64,000 nt of DNA. Source: Kitasatospora sp. MAP5-34 (GTDB taxonomy: Bacteria; Actinomycetota; Actinomycetes; Streptomycetales; Streptomycetaceae). Positions 6,621-15,227 of the stretch are shown here, in pieces. The stretch lies in assembly GCF_029894335.1 (NCBI RefSeq), contig NZ_JARXZC010000013.1, forward strand, positions 89,392 through 153,391, read 5' to 3'. Made by a program: the position numbers and the translations under genes. The first letter of the stretch is position 1, and the number at the start of each line of letters is the position of its first letter. The notes below the pieces were generated by a model. The model searched no databases. It had not been told where the DNA came from and was given only the letters and a program-made list of their open reading frames with translations.

Positions 6621-8027
6621 TCAACGCGGCTGGTTTCCGCCCGGGCCGTACGGATTCTGGTACGGCTGCTGAGGCGGGTATCCAGGCGGCGGCGCCTGGT
6701 TCCCGTACGGCGCCTGAGACTGGTTCGGGTACGGCTGCTGGGGCTGGTTTCCGTACGGCGGCTGCGGCTGGTTCGGGTAGTGCTGCTGCCCCTGGGGCTG
6801 CCAGCCGGGCGGTGTCCCGTACGGTGCCGGTCCGGCCTGTCCCGCACCAGGAGTGCGTCGGCGGCGGGCAACCACCACGATCACAGCGACCAGCACAGCC
6901 AGGAGCAGAACGCCGAAGCCGCCTACATACAGCACCTTTGAGACACTGGAACTGGAGCTGGCGATCTGCGGCAACGCGCCAGGGGTGGGATTCGCAGTGC
7001 CGGGGACAGCTCCACCAGGAGTCGCCGTGCCACCTCCCGAATCACCGGAGCCGGCGGTCTTGGCGAGCGGGCCCTGAGCCGAGCCAACTGGAATGTCCTG
7101 CGTGAGCGCTTCGTAGGGCCGGACCACTCCGTACCCGTAGTGCTCGTCAGGCAACTGAGCACCAGCGAGCGCAGAAGGCACGAGTGCCGACTTCACCAGA
7201 CGGTTCGCCACCTGACCTGCTGTCAGGTTTGGGAACTTGGCCCGGACCAGTGCGGCCGTCGCGGAGACGTATGCAGTCGCGTCGGAGGTGCCGCTCGCCA
7301 TGCAGTACTGCTGGCCGTCACAGGCGCCAGCGCTCACGACGTCGACACCGGGCGCCGAGAGCATCACCTCTGGCCCCGCGTTGGACTGGCTCCAGATCAT
7401 GTCGTGCTTGTCCACCGCACCAACCGCGACCACTCCGGGCTCGGCCCCCGGGTAGTCGACCGACGTCTTTCCCTCGTTACCCGCCGCCGCCACGATCAGA
7501 ACATCGTGCTGAGCGGCGTACCCGACCGCTTCAGCCACCTTGGGGTTCTGGCCTCCGCCCAGCGAGATGCTGATGACCTTCGCACCGTTGTCCACAGCCC
7601 AGTGAATATCCGCAGGAACGGCGTCATGGCCGTCCGCGTCGGCTTCATAGACCGGCAGGATCTTGGCTCCCGGCGCCAACCCGAGCATGCCAGCCCCACT
7701 GCCGTGACCATGCCCGGCGATCTCGCTGGCCATGCTGGTGCCGTGCGGGTTGGTCGGGTGCGTGACGAGGCCCTTGCCACTCAAGTCATACCCCGGCAGC
7801 ACCTGCCCCGTCAGGTCAGCGTGGTTCGCGTCGACGCCACTGTCGATGACAGCGACGATAACCCCGTCGCCCCGGCTCACCGACCAGACCTTGTCCAGGT
7901 TGAAGTACTGGTTGACCCACTGCGCGTCCCGCACCTGGTCCGCCGAGGCGGCCGGAGCTGCGGTGAGCAGCAGGCTGCCGGCTAGAGCTGTGGCGCTGAG
8001 CGCGCGCAAGGTCCTGGTCAGCGTCAT
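6621..8027 (-). CDS. mycP: Mycosin (type VII secretion-associated subtilisin-like serine protease)
   Basis: 468 residues. There is a signal peptide at residues 1–29 (TALAGSLLLTAAPAASA), then a peptidase S8 domain with D62 (VIDSGVD), H95 (NPHGTSMA), oxyanion N184 (AAGNEG) and nucleophile S248 (ASGTSDA). A transmembrane helix at about 366–387 follows, then RRRR and a cytosolic Pro/Gln/Gly/Tyr-rich tail. The catalytic triad is intact and the architecture is that of MycP of ESX systems. It heads a same-strand group with the WXG and PPE-like genes (143-bp gap). The start ATG is chosen because it opens the signal peptide; upstream in-frame codons have no such feature. Confidence 0.88.
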   Translation of the reverse strand: MTLTRTLRALSATALAGSLLLTAAPAASADQVRDAQWVNQYFNLDKVWSVSRGDGVIVAVIDSGVDANHADLTGQVLPGYDLSGKGLVTHPTNPHGTSMASEIAGHGHGSGAGMLGLAPGAKILPVYEADADGHDAVPADIHWAVDNGAKVISISLGGGQNPKVAEAVGYAAQHDVLIVAAAGNEGKTSVDYPGAEPGVVAVGAVDKHDMIWSQSNAGPEVMLSAPGVDVVSAGACDGQQYCMASGTSDATAYVSATAALVRAKFPNLTAGQVANRLVKSALVPSALAGAQLPDEHYGYGVVRPYEALTQDIPVGSAQGPLAKTAGSGDSGGGTATPGGAVPGTANPTPGALPQIASSSSSVSKVLYVGGFGVLLLAVLVAVIVVVARRRRTPGAGQAGPAPYGTPPGWQPQGQQHYPNQPQPPYGNQPQQPYPNQSQAPYGNQAPPPGYPPQQPYQNPYGPGGNQPR

Positions 8028-8199
8028 CCCTACCCCGTTACCCGTCAGTTGGTTACTGCGATACTGCGTTTGCGGCGGCCCCCACAAACGCAGGGCAGCT
8101 CCGATCGTATCGCCCGACAGTGAGACGTGGGCAGGACCCCACACCTCTCCACGGCTTCCGCACCAAGGAGTTGAGGATCCCTTGAGGTAGGAGGGGCCC

Positions 8200-10554
8200 T
8201 CAGCCCGCGATGGCGTCCTCGGGGAGGATCGGCAGCCGGCCGACCGGCAGGCCGGTCGCAGCACGTACGGCGGCGGCCACTGCTGCGGGAGCGACTACCG
8301 CCGGGGCCGCGCTGACGGCCTTGGCGCCGAAGGTCGCGACCACGTCCCGCTCCTCCAGCAGGGCCGCGATCCGGACTTCCGGGGTGTCGAGCGCGGTCGG
8401 GAGGCGGTAACCCGTGAGCGAAGGATTGACGAGACGTCCACCCTCCGTACGCAGATCCTCCAGCAGCGCCAGGCCGACGCCCTGGGCGACCCCAGCCTCG
8501 ATGCGGTCCTCGATCTGCCGGGGGTTGAGCGCTCGCCCGACGTCCTGGGCGACCGTCACGTCGACGACCCGGACCGTCCCGAGCTCGATGTCGACATCGA
8601 CGACGGCCCGCATCGCGCAGAACGCGATCGACACGAAGGCGTCGCCCTGCCCGGCCTCGTCCAGCGGCTCGGTCGGGTGCGGGCGGCACTGAGCCGTCGC
8701 CCAGAGCTCTTTCCCCTCCAACGCCTCGCCGACTGGCATGCCGAGCACGCCGTCGTAGGAGGTGATCTTGCCGTCGGCGATCGACAGCAGCTCGACCGAC
8801 ATGCCGAAGTTGGCGGCGATCGGCTGCAGCAGCTGGTGACGGACCATCAGGGCGGCTCGCTCCACGGCTCCACCCGACACCCAGGTGTGCCGCCCCCGCG
8901 CCGACGGGCCCGCGATCGACTGGTCGCTGTCGACCGGTGCGACGTAGACCTCGGTCACGCCGAGCACGTCCTGCACGATCTGCCGGGCCAGGGTCGCGAA
9001 GCCCTGACCGGAGTCGACGGCGGCGCAGATGACCGTCGCGTGGTCGCCGCTAACCCGGACGGTGGCGGTGGAGACCTCGTCCTCGCCCTCCGCGCCGAGC
9101 ATGTGCACCATGCCGACGGCGTAGCCGATCCCCCGCCGCACTGCGGCCGGGTCTCCGGCGCCGCCCGGGCCGCCGGGGAGCAGCCAGTCGCCTTCGGGAT
9201 CGTCCATCGGCAGGGCCGGCAGCGGTGAGGCGGAGACCGCGTCGAGCAGGGCGGCGACCGGAGCGGGGCAGGTGACGGCCTGTCCAGTGGGCATCGGGTC
9301 GCCCGTCGCCATGGCGTTGCGGCGACGGATCTCCAGCGGCTCGACGCCCACCCGAACGGCGAGCTGGTCGAGCTGGGACTCGTACGCGAAGCAGGTCTGC
9401 AGGGCGCCCTCGCCGCGCATCCGTCCGGCGGGCGGGTTGTTGGTGCGGACGGCCCAGGCGTCGACGAAGACGTTGGGGCAGACGTACGGGCCGACCGAGA
9501 AGGCGGTGGCGGCGGCAAGTGCCTCCGAGGAGACGTCCGCGTACGCGCCGCCGTCCAGCAGGATCTGTGCCTCGACCTTGACCAACCGGCCCTCGGCGTC
9601 CGCGTGGTGGCGGTAGCGCAGCAGGGCGGGGTGGCGGGAGGTGTGGGTCTGGAAGGACTCCTCGCGGGTGAGGGTCATCTTCACCGGGCGGCCGGTGCGC
9701 AGGGCGAGCATCGCCAGGGTGACCTGGAAGGAGAGGTCCTCGCGGTCAGCGGTGGCGCCGGGGATGCCGGTGACGACCAGGCGGACGCGGTCCGGCTCCA
9801 GGCCGAGGCAGGCGGCCGTGCGGTCGCGGTCGCCGTGCGGGTCGGTGCTGGAGAGGTGCAGCTCGACGCCGCCGTCCGGGCGGGGCACGGCAAGGCCGGC
9901 CTCGGCGCCGATCGGGGCCGGGTCCTGACGGCCGACCTGGTAGAGGCCCTCGACGATGATCTCGCCGACGGCCTCCGGGTCGCCGGTGCGCAGCGGGAGG
10001 TGGCGGAAGAGGTTGCCGTCGGGGTGCAGCGGCGGGGCGCTGAACGCCTGCTCGGGGTCGGTGACGGGCTCCAGCACCTCGTACTCGACCACGATCGAGG
10101 CGGCGGCCAGCCGCGCGGTGTCGGGATGGTCGGCGGCGACGGCGGCGACCGGCTCGCCATGGTGGCGGATCAGGCCGGCGGCGAGGATCGGGCGGTCGGC
10201 GACGATCGGGCCGTGCGGCGCGCCGTCGGGGGCGCCCTCGGGGCCGGGCGGCAGGTCGGCGGCGGTGATCACGGCGTGCACGCCGGGGAGGGCGAGCGCG
10301 GCCGAGGTGTCGACCGAGACGATCCGCGCGTGCGGGTGCGGCGCGCGCAGCACGGCGCCCCAGAGCAGGCCCTCCGCCCACAGGTCGGCGGCGTACGGGT
10401 AGATGCCCAGCGCCTTGGGCAGGGCGTCGTTGCGCGGCGCGGAACTGCCGAGGCCGAACGGTTCGGGCGTCTGCGCGTCATCGTCGACGGCGGACTGCGC
10501 GAGGGCGGACTGCGCGGCGGCCGCCGCCGACGCGATGTCGGTGGGCGAGCTCAT
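8200..10554 (-). CDS. Molybdopterin-binding large subunit, xanthine/CO dehydrogenase family
   Basis: 784 residues with the aldehyde-oxidase a/b hammerhead region N-terminally (about 45–150), followed by the Mo-cofactor-binding domain. Recognisable are GRMRGEGALQTCFA (substrate/Mo pocket), DSGQGFATLARQ and the late GRALNPRQIEDRIEAGVAQG segment that normally carries the catalytic Glu. Its ATG overlaps the stop of the 2Fe-2S gene by four bases, so the two are translationally coupled. Together with the FAD and FeS subunits it forms a hydroxylase that oxidises an aromatic heterocycle, aldehyde or purine. The substrate cannot be decided: no AYRCSFR-type CO dehydrogenase loop is seen, and purine genes are not next to it. 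Confidence 0.88.
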   Translation of the reverse strand: MSSPTDIASAAAAAQSALAQSAVDDDAQTPEPFGLGSSAPRNDALPKALGIYPYAADLWAEGLLWGAVLRAPHPHARIVSVDTSAALALPGVHAVITAADLPPGPEGAPDGAPHGPIVADRPILAAGLIRHHGEPVAAVAADHPDTARLAAASIVVEYEVLEPVTDPEQAFSAPPLHPDGNLFRHLPLRTGDPEAVGEIIVEGLYQVGRQDPAPIGAEAGLAVPRPDGGVELHLSSTDPHGDRDRTAACLGLEPDRVRLVVTGIPGATADREDLSFQVTLAMLALRTGRPVKMTLTREESFQTHTSRHPALLRYRHHADAEGRLVKVEAQILLDGGAYADVSSEALAAATAFSVGPYVCPNVFVDAWAVRTNNPPAGRMRGEGALQTCFAYESQLDQLAVRVGVEPLEIRRRNAMATGDPMPTGQAVTCPAPVAALLDAVSASPLPALPMDDPEGDWLLPGGPGGAGDPAAVRRGIGYAVGMVHMLGAEGEDEVSTATVRVSGDHATVICAAVDSGQGFATLARQIVQDVLGVTEVYVAPVDSDQSIAGPSARGRHTWVSGGAVERAALMVRHQLLQPIAANFGMSVELLSIADGKITSYDGVLGMPVGEALEGKELWATAQCRPHPTEPLDEAGQGDAFVSIAFCAMRAVVDVDIELGTVRVVDVTVAQDVGRALNPRQIEDRIEAGVAQGVGLALLEDLRTEGGRLVNPSLTGYRLPTALDTPEVRIAALLEERDVVATFGAKAVSAAPAVVAPAAVAAAVRAATGLPVGRLPILPEDAIAG

Positions 10555-11852
10555 GCGTGGTCGTCCTCGGGAAGCGGGATGCCGTGGGCGGGGGTGCTGC
10601 CGTCGTAGCCGGTGTGCTCGTAGACGGTGCTGTTGTCGTACGAGGGGTTCTCGTACGTCGAGGTCTCGTACGTCGAGGTCTCGTACGTCGCAGTCTCGTA
10701 TGTCGCGTTCTCGTACGCGGCGCTGTCGTACGGGGTCCCGTGCGCGGGGGTCTGGGTGTACGGGGTGCCGTGGGCGGGCGTGCCCTCGAAGGGCGGGCCG
10801 TCGTGGGCGGTGCCGTGCGCCGGGGTGGCCTCGTACCGGCTCTGCTCGAACGTCGCGTCGTAGGAGGCGTCGTACGGGGTGCCGTCGTACGGCGGTGTCC
10901 CGTTGTACGGCGGGGTGGCCGGGTAGGGCGGGTAGTCGGCCGGCTCGTACACGCCGGTCTGGTGGGTGGTGGCAGCTCCCCCGTGGCCCACACCATGACC
11001 AACGCCCTGGCCATCCCCGTAGTCGACGCCGTAGTCGGCCACGGCGTCGATGCCGACGCCGATGCCCGTACCGGCGGCGGTGGGCTGCGCCGGGTGCGGC
11101 TGCTCGGCCTCGACCCAGGCTTCGGAGTCCGCGTAGAGCGGCATCTCACCGGCCAGCGACAGATCGGCGGCGGACTGCACGGGCACGGCTACCGGCACGG
11201 CCGACGGCGCGGCTGCCTCCGGCGGGTCGGCCTGCTCGGGTTCCTCCTGCTCGGGCAGCTCGTCGACGGCGCCGCGTGCCTCCGCGACGACCTGGACGGC
11301 CGCCAGCGCGCCCCGGTAGCCGGTGCAGCGGCAGAGGTTGCCGCAGAGCGCCTGCCGGGCCTCGACCTCGCTGGGCCGGTGGTTGCGCTGGAGCAGGTCG
11401 TGGACGGCCATCGCCATCCCCGGGGTGCAGTAACCGCACTGCACGGCACCGGAGTCGGCGAGCGCCTGCTGCACGTCACTGGCCGTACCGCCCGCCGACA
11501 GGCCCTCGACGGTGGCGATCTCGCTGTCGGACGCCAGCGCGGCGGGCACCAGGCAGCCGGCCACCAGCTGCCCGTCCACCTGCACCGAGCACGCGCCGCA
11601 CTCGCCCTGCTCGCACCCGTCCTTGGCGCCGGCCAGGCCGAGCCGCTCGCGCAGCACGTAGAGCAGGCTCTCGCCGATCCAGGCGTCGGTGACGGGCCGT
11701 TCAAAGCCGTTGACGCGCAGCGTGTACGAGGCACACGGCCGGGCGTCCCCGCCGAACGCGCCCCCGCCGACCACGTCGTGCGTGGGGGGAGTCTGCGCGA
11801 GCGGGTCCGTACCCAGGTCGACGTGGCCGAAGCCGATCGAGTCTGTCGTCAC
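10551..11852 (-). CDS. 2Fe-2S subunit of molybdenum hydroxylase with unusual repetitive C-terminal tail
   Basis: 433 residues, about 2.5 times the usual length for this subunit. Residues about 40–205 contain the plant-type cluster (CEQGECGACS with a distal Cys) and the second cluster motif (CGYCTPG ... CRCTGYRG). The rest is an acidic, Pro/Ala linker followed by a Tyr/Thr/Pro-rich tail with TPAHGTPY and TYETATYETSTYE-type repeats. The tail is in frame, ends at a stop coupled to the next gene and is not a known domain. It starts with GTG overlapping the stop of the FAD subunit gene by four bases. Confidence 0.87.
   Translation of the reverse strand: MTTDSIGFGHVDLGTDPLAQTPPTHDVVGGGAFGGDARPCASYTLRVNGFERPVTDAWIGESLLYVLRERLGLAGAKDGCEQGECGACSVQVDGQLVAGCLVPAALASDSEIATVEGLSAGGTASDVQQALADSGAVQCGYCTPGMAMAVHDLLQRNHRPSEVEARQALCGNLCRCTGYRGALAAVQVVAEARGAVDELPEQEEPEQADPPEAAAPSAVPVAVPVQSAADLSLAGEMPLYADSEAWVEAEQPHPAQPTAAGTGIGVGIDAVADYGVDYGDGQGVGHGVGHGGAATTHQTGVYEPADYPPYPATPPYNGTPPYDGTPYDASYDATFEQSRYEATPAHGTAHDGPPFEGTPAHGTPYTQTPAHGTPYDSAAYENATYETATYETSTYETSTYENPSYDNSTVYEHTGYDGSTPAHGIPLPEDDHA
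10636..10725 (-). repeat. Six 15-bp tandem repeats encoding TYE-type pentapeptides
   Basis: On the plus strand the unit TCGTACGTCGAGGTC recurs six times with few changes (10636, 10651, 10666, 10681, 10696, 10711). In the 2Fe-2S subunit tail it encodes five-residue units of the form Y-E-[TN]-x-[TS]. Units 2 and 3 are identical, suggesting recent expansion by slippage. Confidence 0.9.
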
Positions 11853-12730
11853 TTCAGCGCCCTTCCCAGAGCCCGTCGGGCCAGCACCGATACGGTACGC
11901 CGCACGCGCGCCGCGCCTTGGGCCAACCCCTCGTTCGTACCGTCCGGCAGGACCTCGGGGACGCAGGCCCCGGCGACGTACTCCCCGAAGGCGGCCGCGG
12001 CCGCCGGGTCGATGACGGTCGCGCCGTCCTCGCCCCGGGCGTCCCAGTCGATGCAGCCGGCGACCCAGGTCTCGGCCTCCAACGGCCGCAGCGGTACCGG
12101 CGCGACCGCGCCGACGGCGCAGCGCACGGCCCGGCGGGCGGGGTCGAGGACGAGGGCGACGGAGGCGGTGGCGCGGGCGGGGCCGCTGCGACCGGTGGCC
12201 TTGAGGAAGACCTGCGGGGCGTTCAGCAGGGGCACCCGGACCCAGGTGAGCAGCTCGCCGGGGCGGAGCGGGTCGAGGCCGGTGAGCAGGTGACTGACCG
12301 GCACCTCACGGGTGGACCCGGCGCGGGCCAGGGTGGCGGTGGCTTCCAGCGCGGCGAGGACGGGGAGGGTGTCGCCGGCCGGGGCGGCGGTGGCGACGTT
12401 GCCGCCGAGGGTGCCGACGTTGCGCACCTGCGGGGGGCCGGCCGTGCGGGCCGCGTCGGCGAGGGCCGGGATCAGCGCGGCGAAGTCGGGGCGGTCCATC
12501 CGGGCGTGGGTGAGCCCGGCGCCGAGAACGGCGGTGCCGCCGTCCTCGTAGCGCCAGCCGCGCAGCTCGGTGATCCGGCCGAGACCGATCAGGGCGGCTG
12601 GGCGGAGCCGTCCCGCGTTGACGGCTTCCATCAGGTCGGTGGCGCCGGCCACCGGCACCGCGCCGGGAGTGGCGGCGAGCGCCTCGACAGCCTCGTCGAG
12701 AGAGGCCGGCAGCATGATCGTCCGGTTCAC
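11849..12730 (-). CDS. FAD-binding medium subunit of molybdenum hydroxylase
   Basis: About 293 residues. It begins with NRTIMLPASLDEAVEAL and has the FAD-binding VAGATDLMEAV and RNVGTLGGNVATAAPAGD (diphosphate-binding loop) of the CutM/CoxM family. The C-terminal domain (about 180–290) matches the CO dehydrogenase flavoprotein C-terminal fold. It is the first gene of the three-gene operon, ending in an ATGA-like overlap with the 2Fe-2S gene. The GTG at 12730 is chosen because homology begins directly after it and GGTGGA lies upstream; an ATG further 5' would add a basic stretch without similarity. Confidence 0.85.
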   Translation of the reverse strand: MNRTIMLPASLDEAVEALAATPGAVPVAGATDLMEAVNAGRLRPAALIGLGRITELRGWRYEDGGTAVLGAGLTHARMDRPDFAALIPALADAARTAGPPQVRNVGTLGGNVATAAPAGDTLPVLAALEATATLARAGSTREVPVSHLLTGLDPLRPGELLTWVRVPLLNAPQVFLKATGRSGPARATASVALVLDPARRAVRCAVGAVAPVPLRPLEAETWVAGCIDWDARGEDGATVIDPAAAAAFGEYVAGACVPEVLPDGTNEGLAQGAARVRRTVSVLARRALGRALK

Positions 12731-13153
12731 CAGGATTCCACCGTGCTCCACTTGCTCATTGCCGCCCTGCCCCGTCCCTGCAGTGTGCGGCCTGGCCCGT
12801 AGGGTACGGGCGATCGGTGCGGGTTGGGCAACTCTGGCACACAATGTTCAGTGATCAACTCCGGGGTCACCGGCAATCGGGGACGAATCCCGGACGAATC
12901 CGGGCGCCTTCCGATCCGACCCGGTCCGAACGGAACCAGATGTTCACCAGTTCTTGACGCTCGACCAGCGGCGAGGGTTCCCCGGCGCCGCCCACCCGGT
13001 GGCCGGTGGCCGGTCACGGACCGGCCGGAACCGGCCCGTCGGACGGGCGGACGGGCGGACGGGCGGACGGGCGGACGGCTGATGTCCGAGGCAAGGCGCT
13101 GCTCTGGCGACGCGACGCCGCCCACCAGCTGCCGACCCGTCCAGCCGACCGGT
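12731..13153 (-). other. Gene-free stretch upstream of the molybdenum hydroxylase operon
   Basis: Must contain the operon promoter, but no clear hexamers were recognised. It holds a GGACGAATCC/CGGACGAATCC doublet near 12880–12903, an 8-bp tandem repeat (13041–13080) and one copy of a duplicated 24-mer (13025–13048). No convincing coding or RNA gene is seen. Confidence 0.6.
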
Positions 13154-13185
13154 CTAAACGCCCGGAACCGGCCCGTCGGACGGGC
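13025..13185. repeat. Tandem octamer array and duplicated 24-mer at the 3' end of the hexosaminidase gene
   Basis: GGACGGGC is repeated about five times at 13041–13080. A 24-base sequence (starting CCGGAACCGGCCCGTC) occurs at 13025–13048 and again at 13162–13185. The second copy encodes the last residues of the hexosaminidase (CPSDGPVP), so its C-terminus looks as if it was altered by repeat recombination. Confidence 0.8.
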
Positions 13186-14758
13186 AGCCGGCCACACCGG
13201 GGCGGCGCTGCCAGGGGTACGGGCCGCCGGGGGGACGGTATTCGACGCCGAGTGCGTCCAAGCGGGCGTAGTGGACGGCCATCCGGCGCTCGAAACCCTC
13301 GAAGTCCCGGGCCTCGGACGCGGGCAGCTCGGACCAGGCGACCTCGGCGAAGGCGGCCAGGCGCGGGAAGGCCCGGTAGTCGACGTCCCGGGCGTCGTTC
13401 ATGAACTCGGTCCACAGGTTGGCCTGAGTACCGATCACGTGCCGGGCGGCCTCGGCGTCCAGCTCCGGCGGCAGCGGCTCGAAGCGGAAGACGTCCTCCA
13501 GCGTGCGGACATAGCCGACCGGGATCGGCTCGTACTCCCCGGCGGCCTGCCGGTGGTCCAGGTACACGTGCTGCTCGGGGCACATCACCACGTCGTGCCC
13601 GGCCCGCGCGGCGGCCACCCCGCCCGCGTAACCCCGCCAGGACGAGACTGCGGCGCCCGGCGCGAGGCCGCCCTCCAGGATCTCGTCCCAGCCGATCAGG
13701 CGGCGGCCACGCGCCGTCAGCCAGCTGTCGAAGTGCCGGATGAACCAGCTCTGCAGCTCGTCCTCGCCGGCCAGGTCCAACTCCCTGATCCGGGCCTGGG
13801 CCGCCGGGCTGGCCCGCCACTGGTCCTTGGGGCACTCGTCGCCGCCCAGGTGGACGAACTCGGCGGGGAAGATCTCCAACAGCTCCTCCAGCACCCCTTC
13901 GAAGAAGCGCAGGGTGGCGTCGGAGACGTTCAGCACGTTGGGGTTGATCCCCCAGTCCGTCCAGACGCCCAGCGTGGCGGTGTCCACCACGTCGGTGTTG
14001 CCGAGCTCCGGGTAGGCGCAGATCGCGGCCTGGGCGTGGCCCGGCAGGTCGATCTCGGGGACGACGGTGATCTGCCGGTCCGCCGCGTAGGCGACGATCT
14101 CGCGCAGGTCGTCCTGGGTGTAGTAGCCGCCGTGCGGCTGGTCGTCACGCCGCTCACCCGAGCGGTACCCGACCATCGAGCGCTCCCGCCAGCCGCCGGC
14201 CGAGGTGAGCCGGGGGTAGCGCTTGATCTCGACCCGCCAGCCCTGGTCGTCCGTCAGGTGCAGGTGCAGGACGTTGAGCTTGTGCGCGGCCATCAGGTCG
14301 AGGAAGCGCAGCACGTCCGCCTTGGGCAGGAAGTGCCGGGAGACGTCCAGCAGGACCCCGCGCCAGCCGAACCGGGGCGCGTCCTCGATCTCGCAGCCGG
14401 GCAGCGCCCAGCCGGTGCGGCGCAGCGGTGCGCGGCGGAAGGCGTCGGGCCCGAGCAGCTGGCGCAGGGTCTGAGCACCCCAGAACACCCCGGCCGGGTC
14501 GCCGCCACGCAGCACGGCCCGGCCGTCGCGCACGCTGATCCGGTACGACTCCGGCGCGAGCGCGCCGTCCAGCGTCAGTTCGAGGCCGCCCCCGGCGCCC
14601 GGCAGCAGCGGGAGCCCGGTCGCGGCGCCGAGGACGGACCGCAGCCAGGCGCCCACGGCCTCCGTACCGGGCCCGGCCGTCAGCGGCGTGTCCCCGTCGA
14701 GCGGGAGGGCCCACTCCTCGACGTACCGGGCGGTCAGCGGAGCAGGGATGAGATCCAT
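13154..14758 (-). CDS. Beta-N-acetylhexosaminidase, glycoside hydrolase family 20
   Basis: 534 residues: an N-terminal alpha/beta domain (1–120), then a GH20 TIM barrel beginning near GWRGVLLDVSRHF. The catalytic pair is D307-E308 in FVHLGGDECPKDQW, as in enzymes that cleave terminal GlcNAc/GalNAc by substrate-assisted catalysis. Substrate-pocket motifs HLHLTDDQGW and PEIDLPGH are present. No signal peptide is visible, so it is probably cytosolic and acts on imported chitin oligosaccharides or recycled wall sugars. The start at 14758 has GGGGCAGG nine bases upstream. Confidence 0.93.
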   Translation of the reverse strand: MDLIPAPLTARYVEEWALPLDGDTPLTAGPGTEAVGAWLRSVLGAATGLPLLPGAGGGLELTLDGALAPESYRISVRDGRAVLRGGDPAGVFWGAQTLRQLLGPDAFRRAPLRRTGWALPGCEIEDAPRFGWRGVLLDVSRHFLPKADVLRFLDLMAAHKLNVLHLHLTDDQGWRVEIKRYPRLTSAGGWRERSMVGYRSGERRDDQPHGGYYTQDDLREIVAYAADRQITVVPEIDLPGHAQAAICAYPELGNTDVVDTATLGVWTDWGINPNVLNVSDATLRFFEGVLEELLEIFPAEFVHLGGDECPKDQWRASPAAQARIRELDLAGEDELQSWFIRHFDSWLTARGRRLIGWDEILEGGLAPGAAVSSWRGYAGGVAAARAGHDVVMCPEQHVYLDHRQAAGEYEPIPVGYVRTLEDVFRFEPLPPELDAEAARHVIGTQANLWTEFMNDARDVDYRAFPRLAAFAEVAWSELPASEARDFEGFERRMAVHYARLDALGVEYRPPGGPYPWQRRPGVAGCPSDGPVPGV

Positions 14759-14860
14759 GCGGCCCATCCTGCCCCGGCAGCCTGAATTGGCATAGACCAC
14801 TGGCCGCCTCCGCGACGCCGGCCCCCTAACGGCGGACGCTCTGGAACGACGCAGTGGGGA

Positions 14861-15136
14861 CTACTTGTCCTTGTCGCCGTCCTTGGGCTGCTCGATCCCG
14901 TCGAAGATCTCCTTGCACATCGGACAGACCGGGTACTTCTTCGGGTCGCGCCCGGGCACCCAGACCTTGCCGCAGAGCGCGACCACCGGGGTACCGGAGA
15001 GCGCGCTCTCCATGATCTTGTCCTTCTGGACGTAGTGCGCGTAGCGCTCGTGGTCGCCGTCCCCGTGGGACACCTGGGGGACTGGCTCGACCAGGGTGCC
15101 GGTGCCGAGGCCGCGCTCGGGCTCAAGAGTGCTCAT
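14861..15136 (-). CDS. DUF3039 small zinc-ribbon-like protein
   Basis: 91 residues, conserved in actinobacteria and of unknown function. One Cys lies in ALCGKVW and two in VCPMCKEIF; together they could bind a zinc ion. The N-terminus is acidic and flexible, and the C-terminus ends in a charged KDGDKDK tail. The ATG at 15136 opens the conserved part (MSTLEPE). It stands alone between the hexosaminidase and YqgE genes, all on the same strand. Confidence 0.8.
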   Translation of the reverse strand: MSTLEPERGLGTGTLVEPVPQVSHGDGDHERYAHYVQKDKIMESALSGTPVVALCGKVWVPGRDPKKYPVCPMCKEIFDGIEQPKDGDKDK

Positions 15137-15227
15137 GGGTGCCAAGTCTATGGGGGCCGCTCCGGAGCGGGCCAGCACCGGCGGACGAGAGTCCCGACAC
15201 GGCAGAGCAGCGAGCCTACGGAATCGC

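Noticed and set aside
13041..13080. CRISPR array
   Set aside because: Eight-base units without spacers; a simple tandem repeat.
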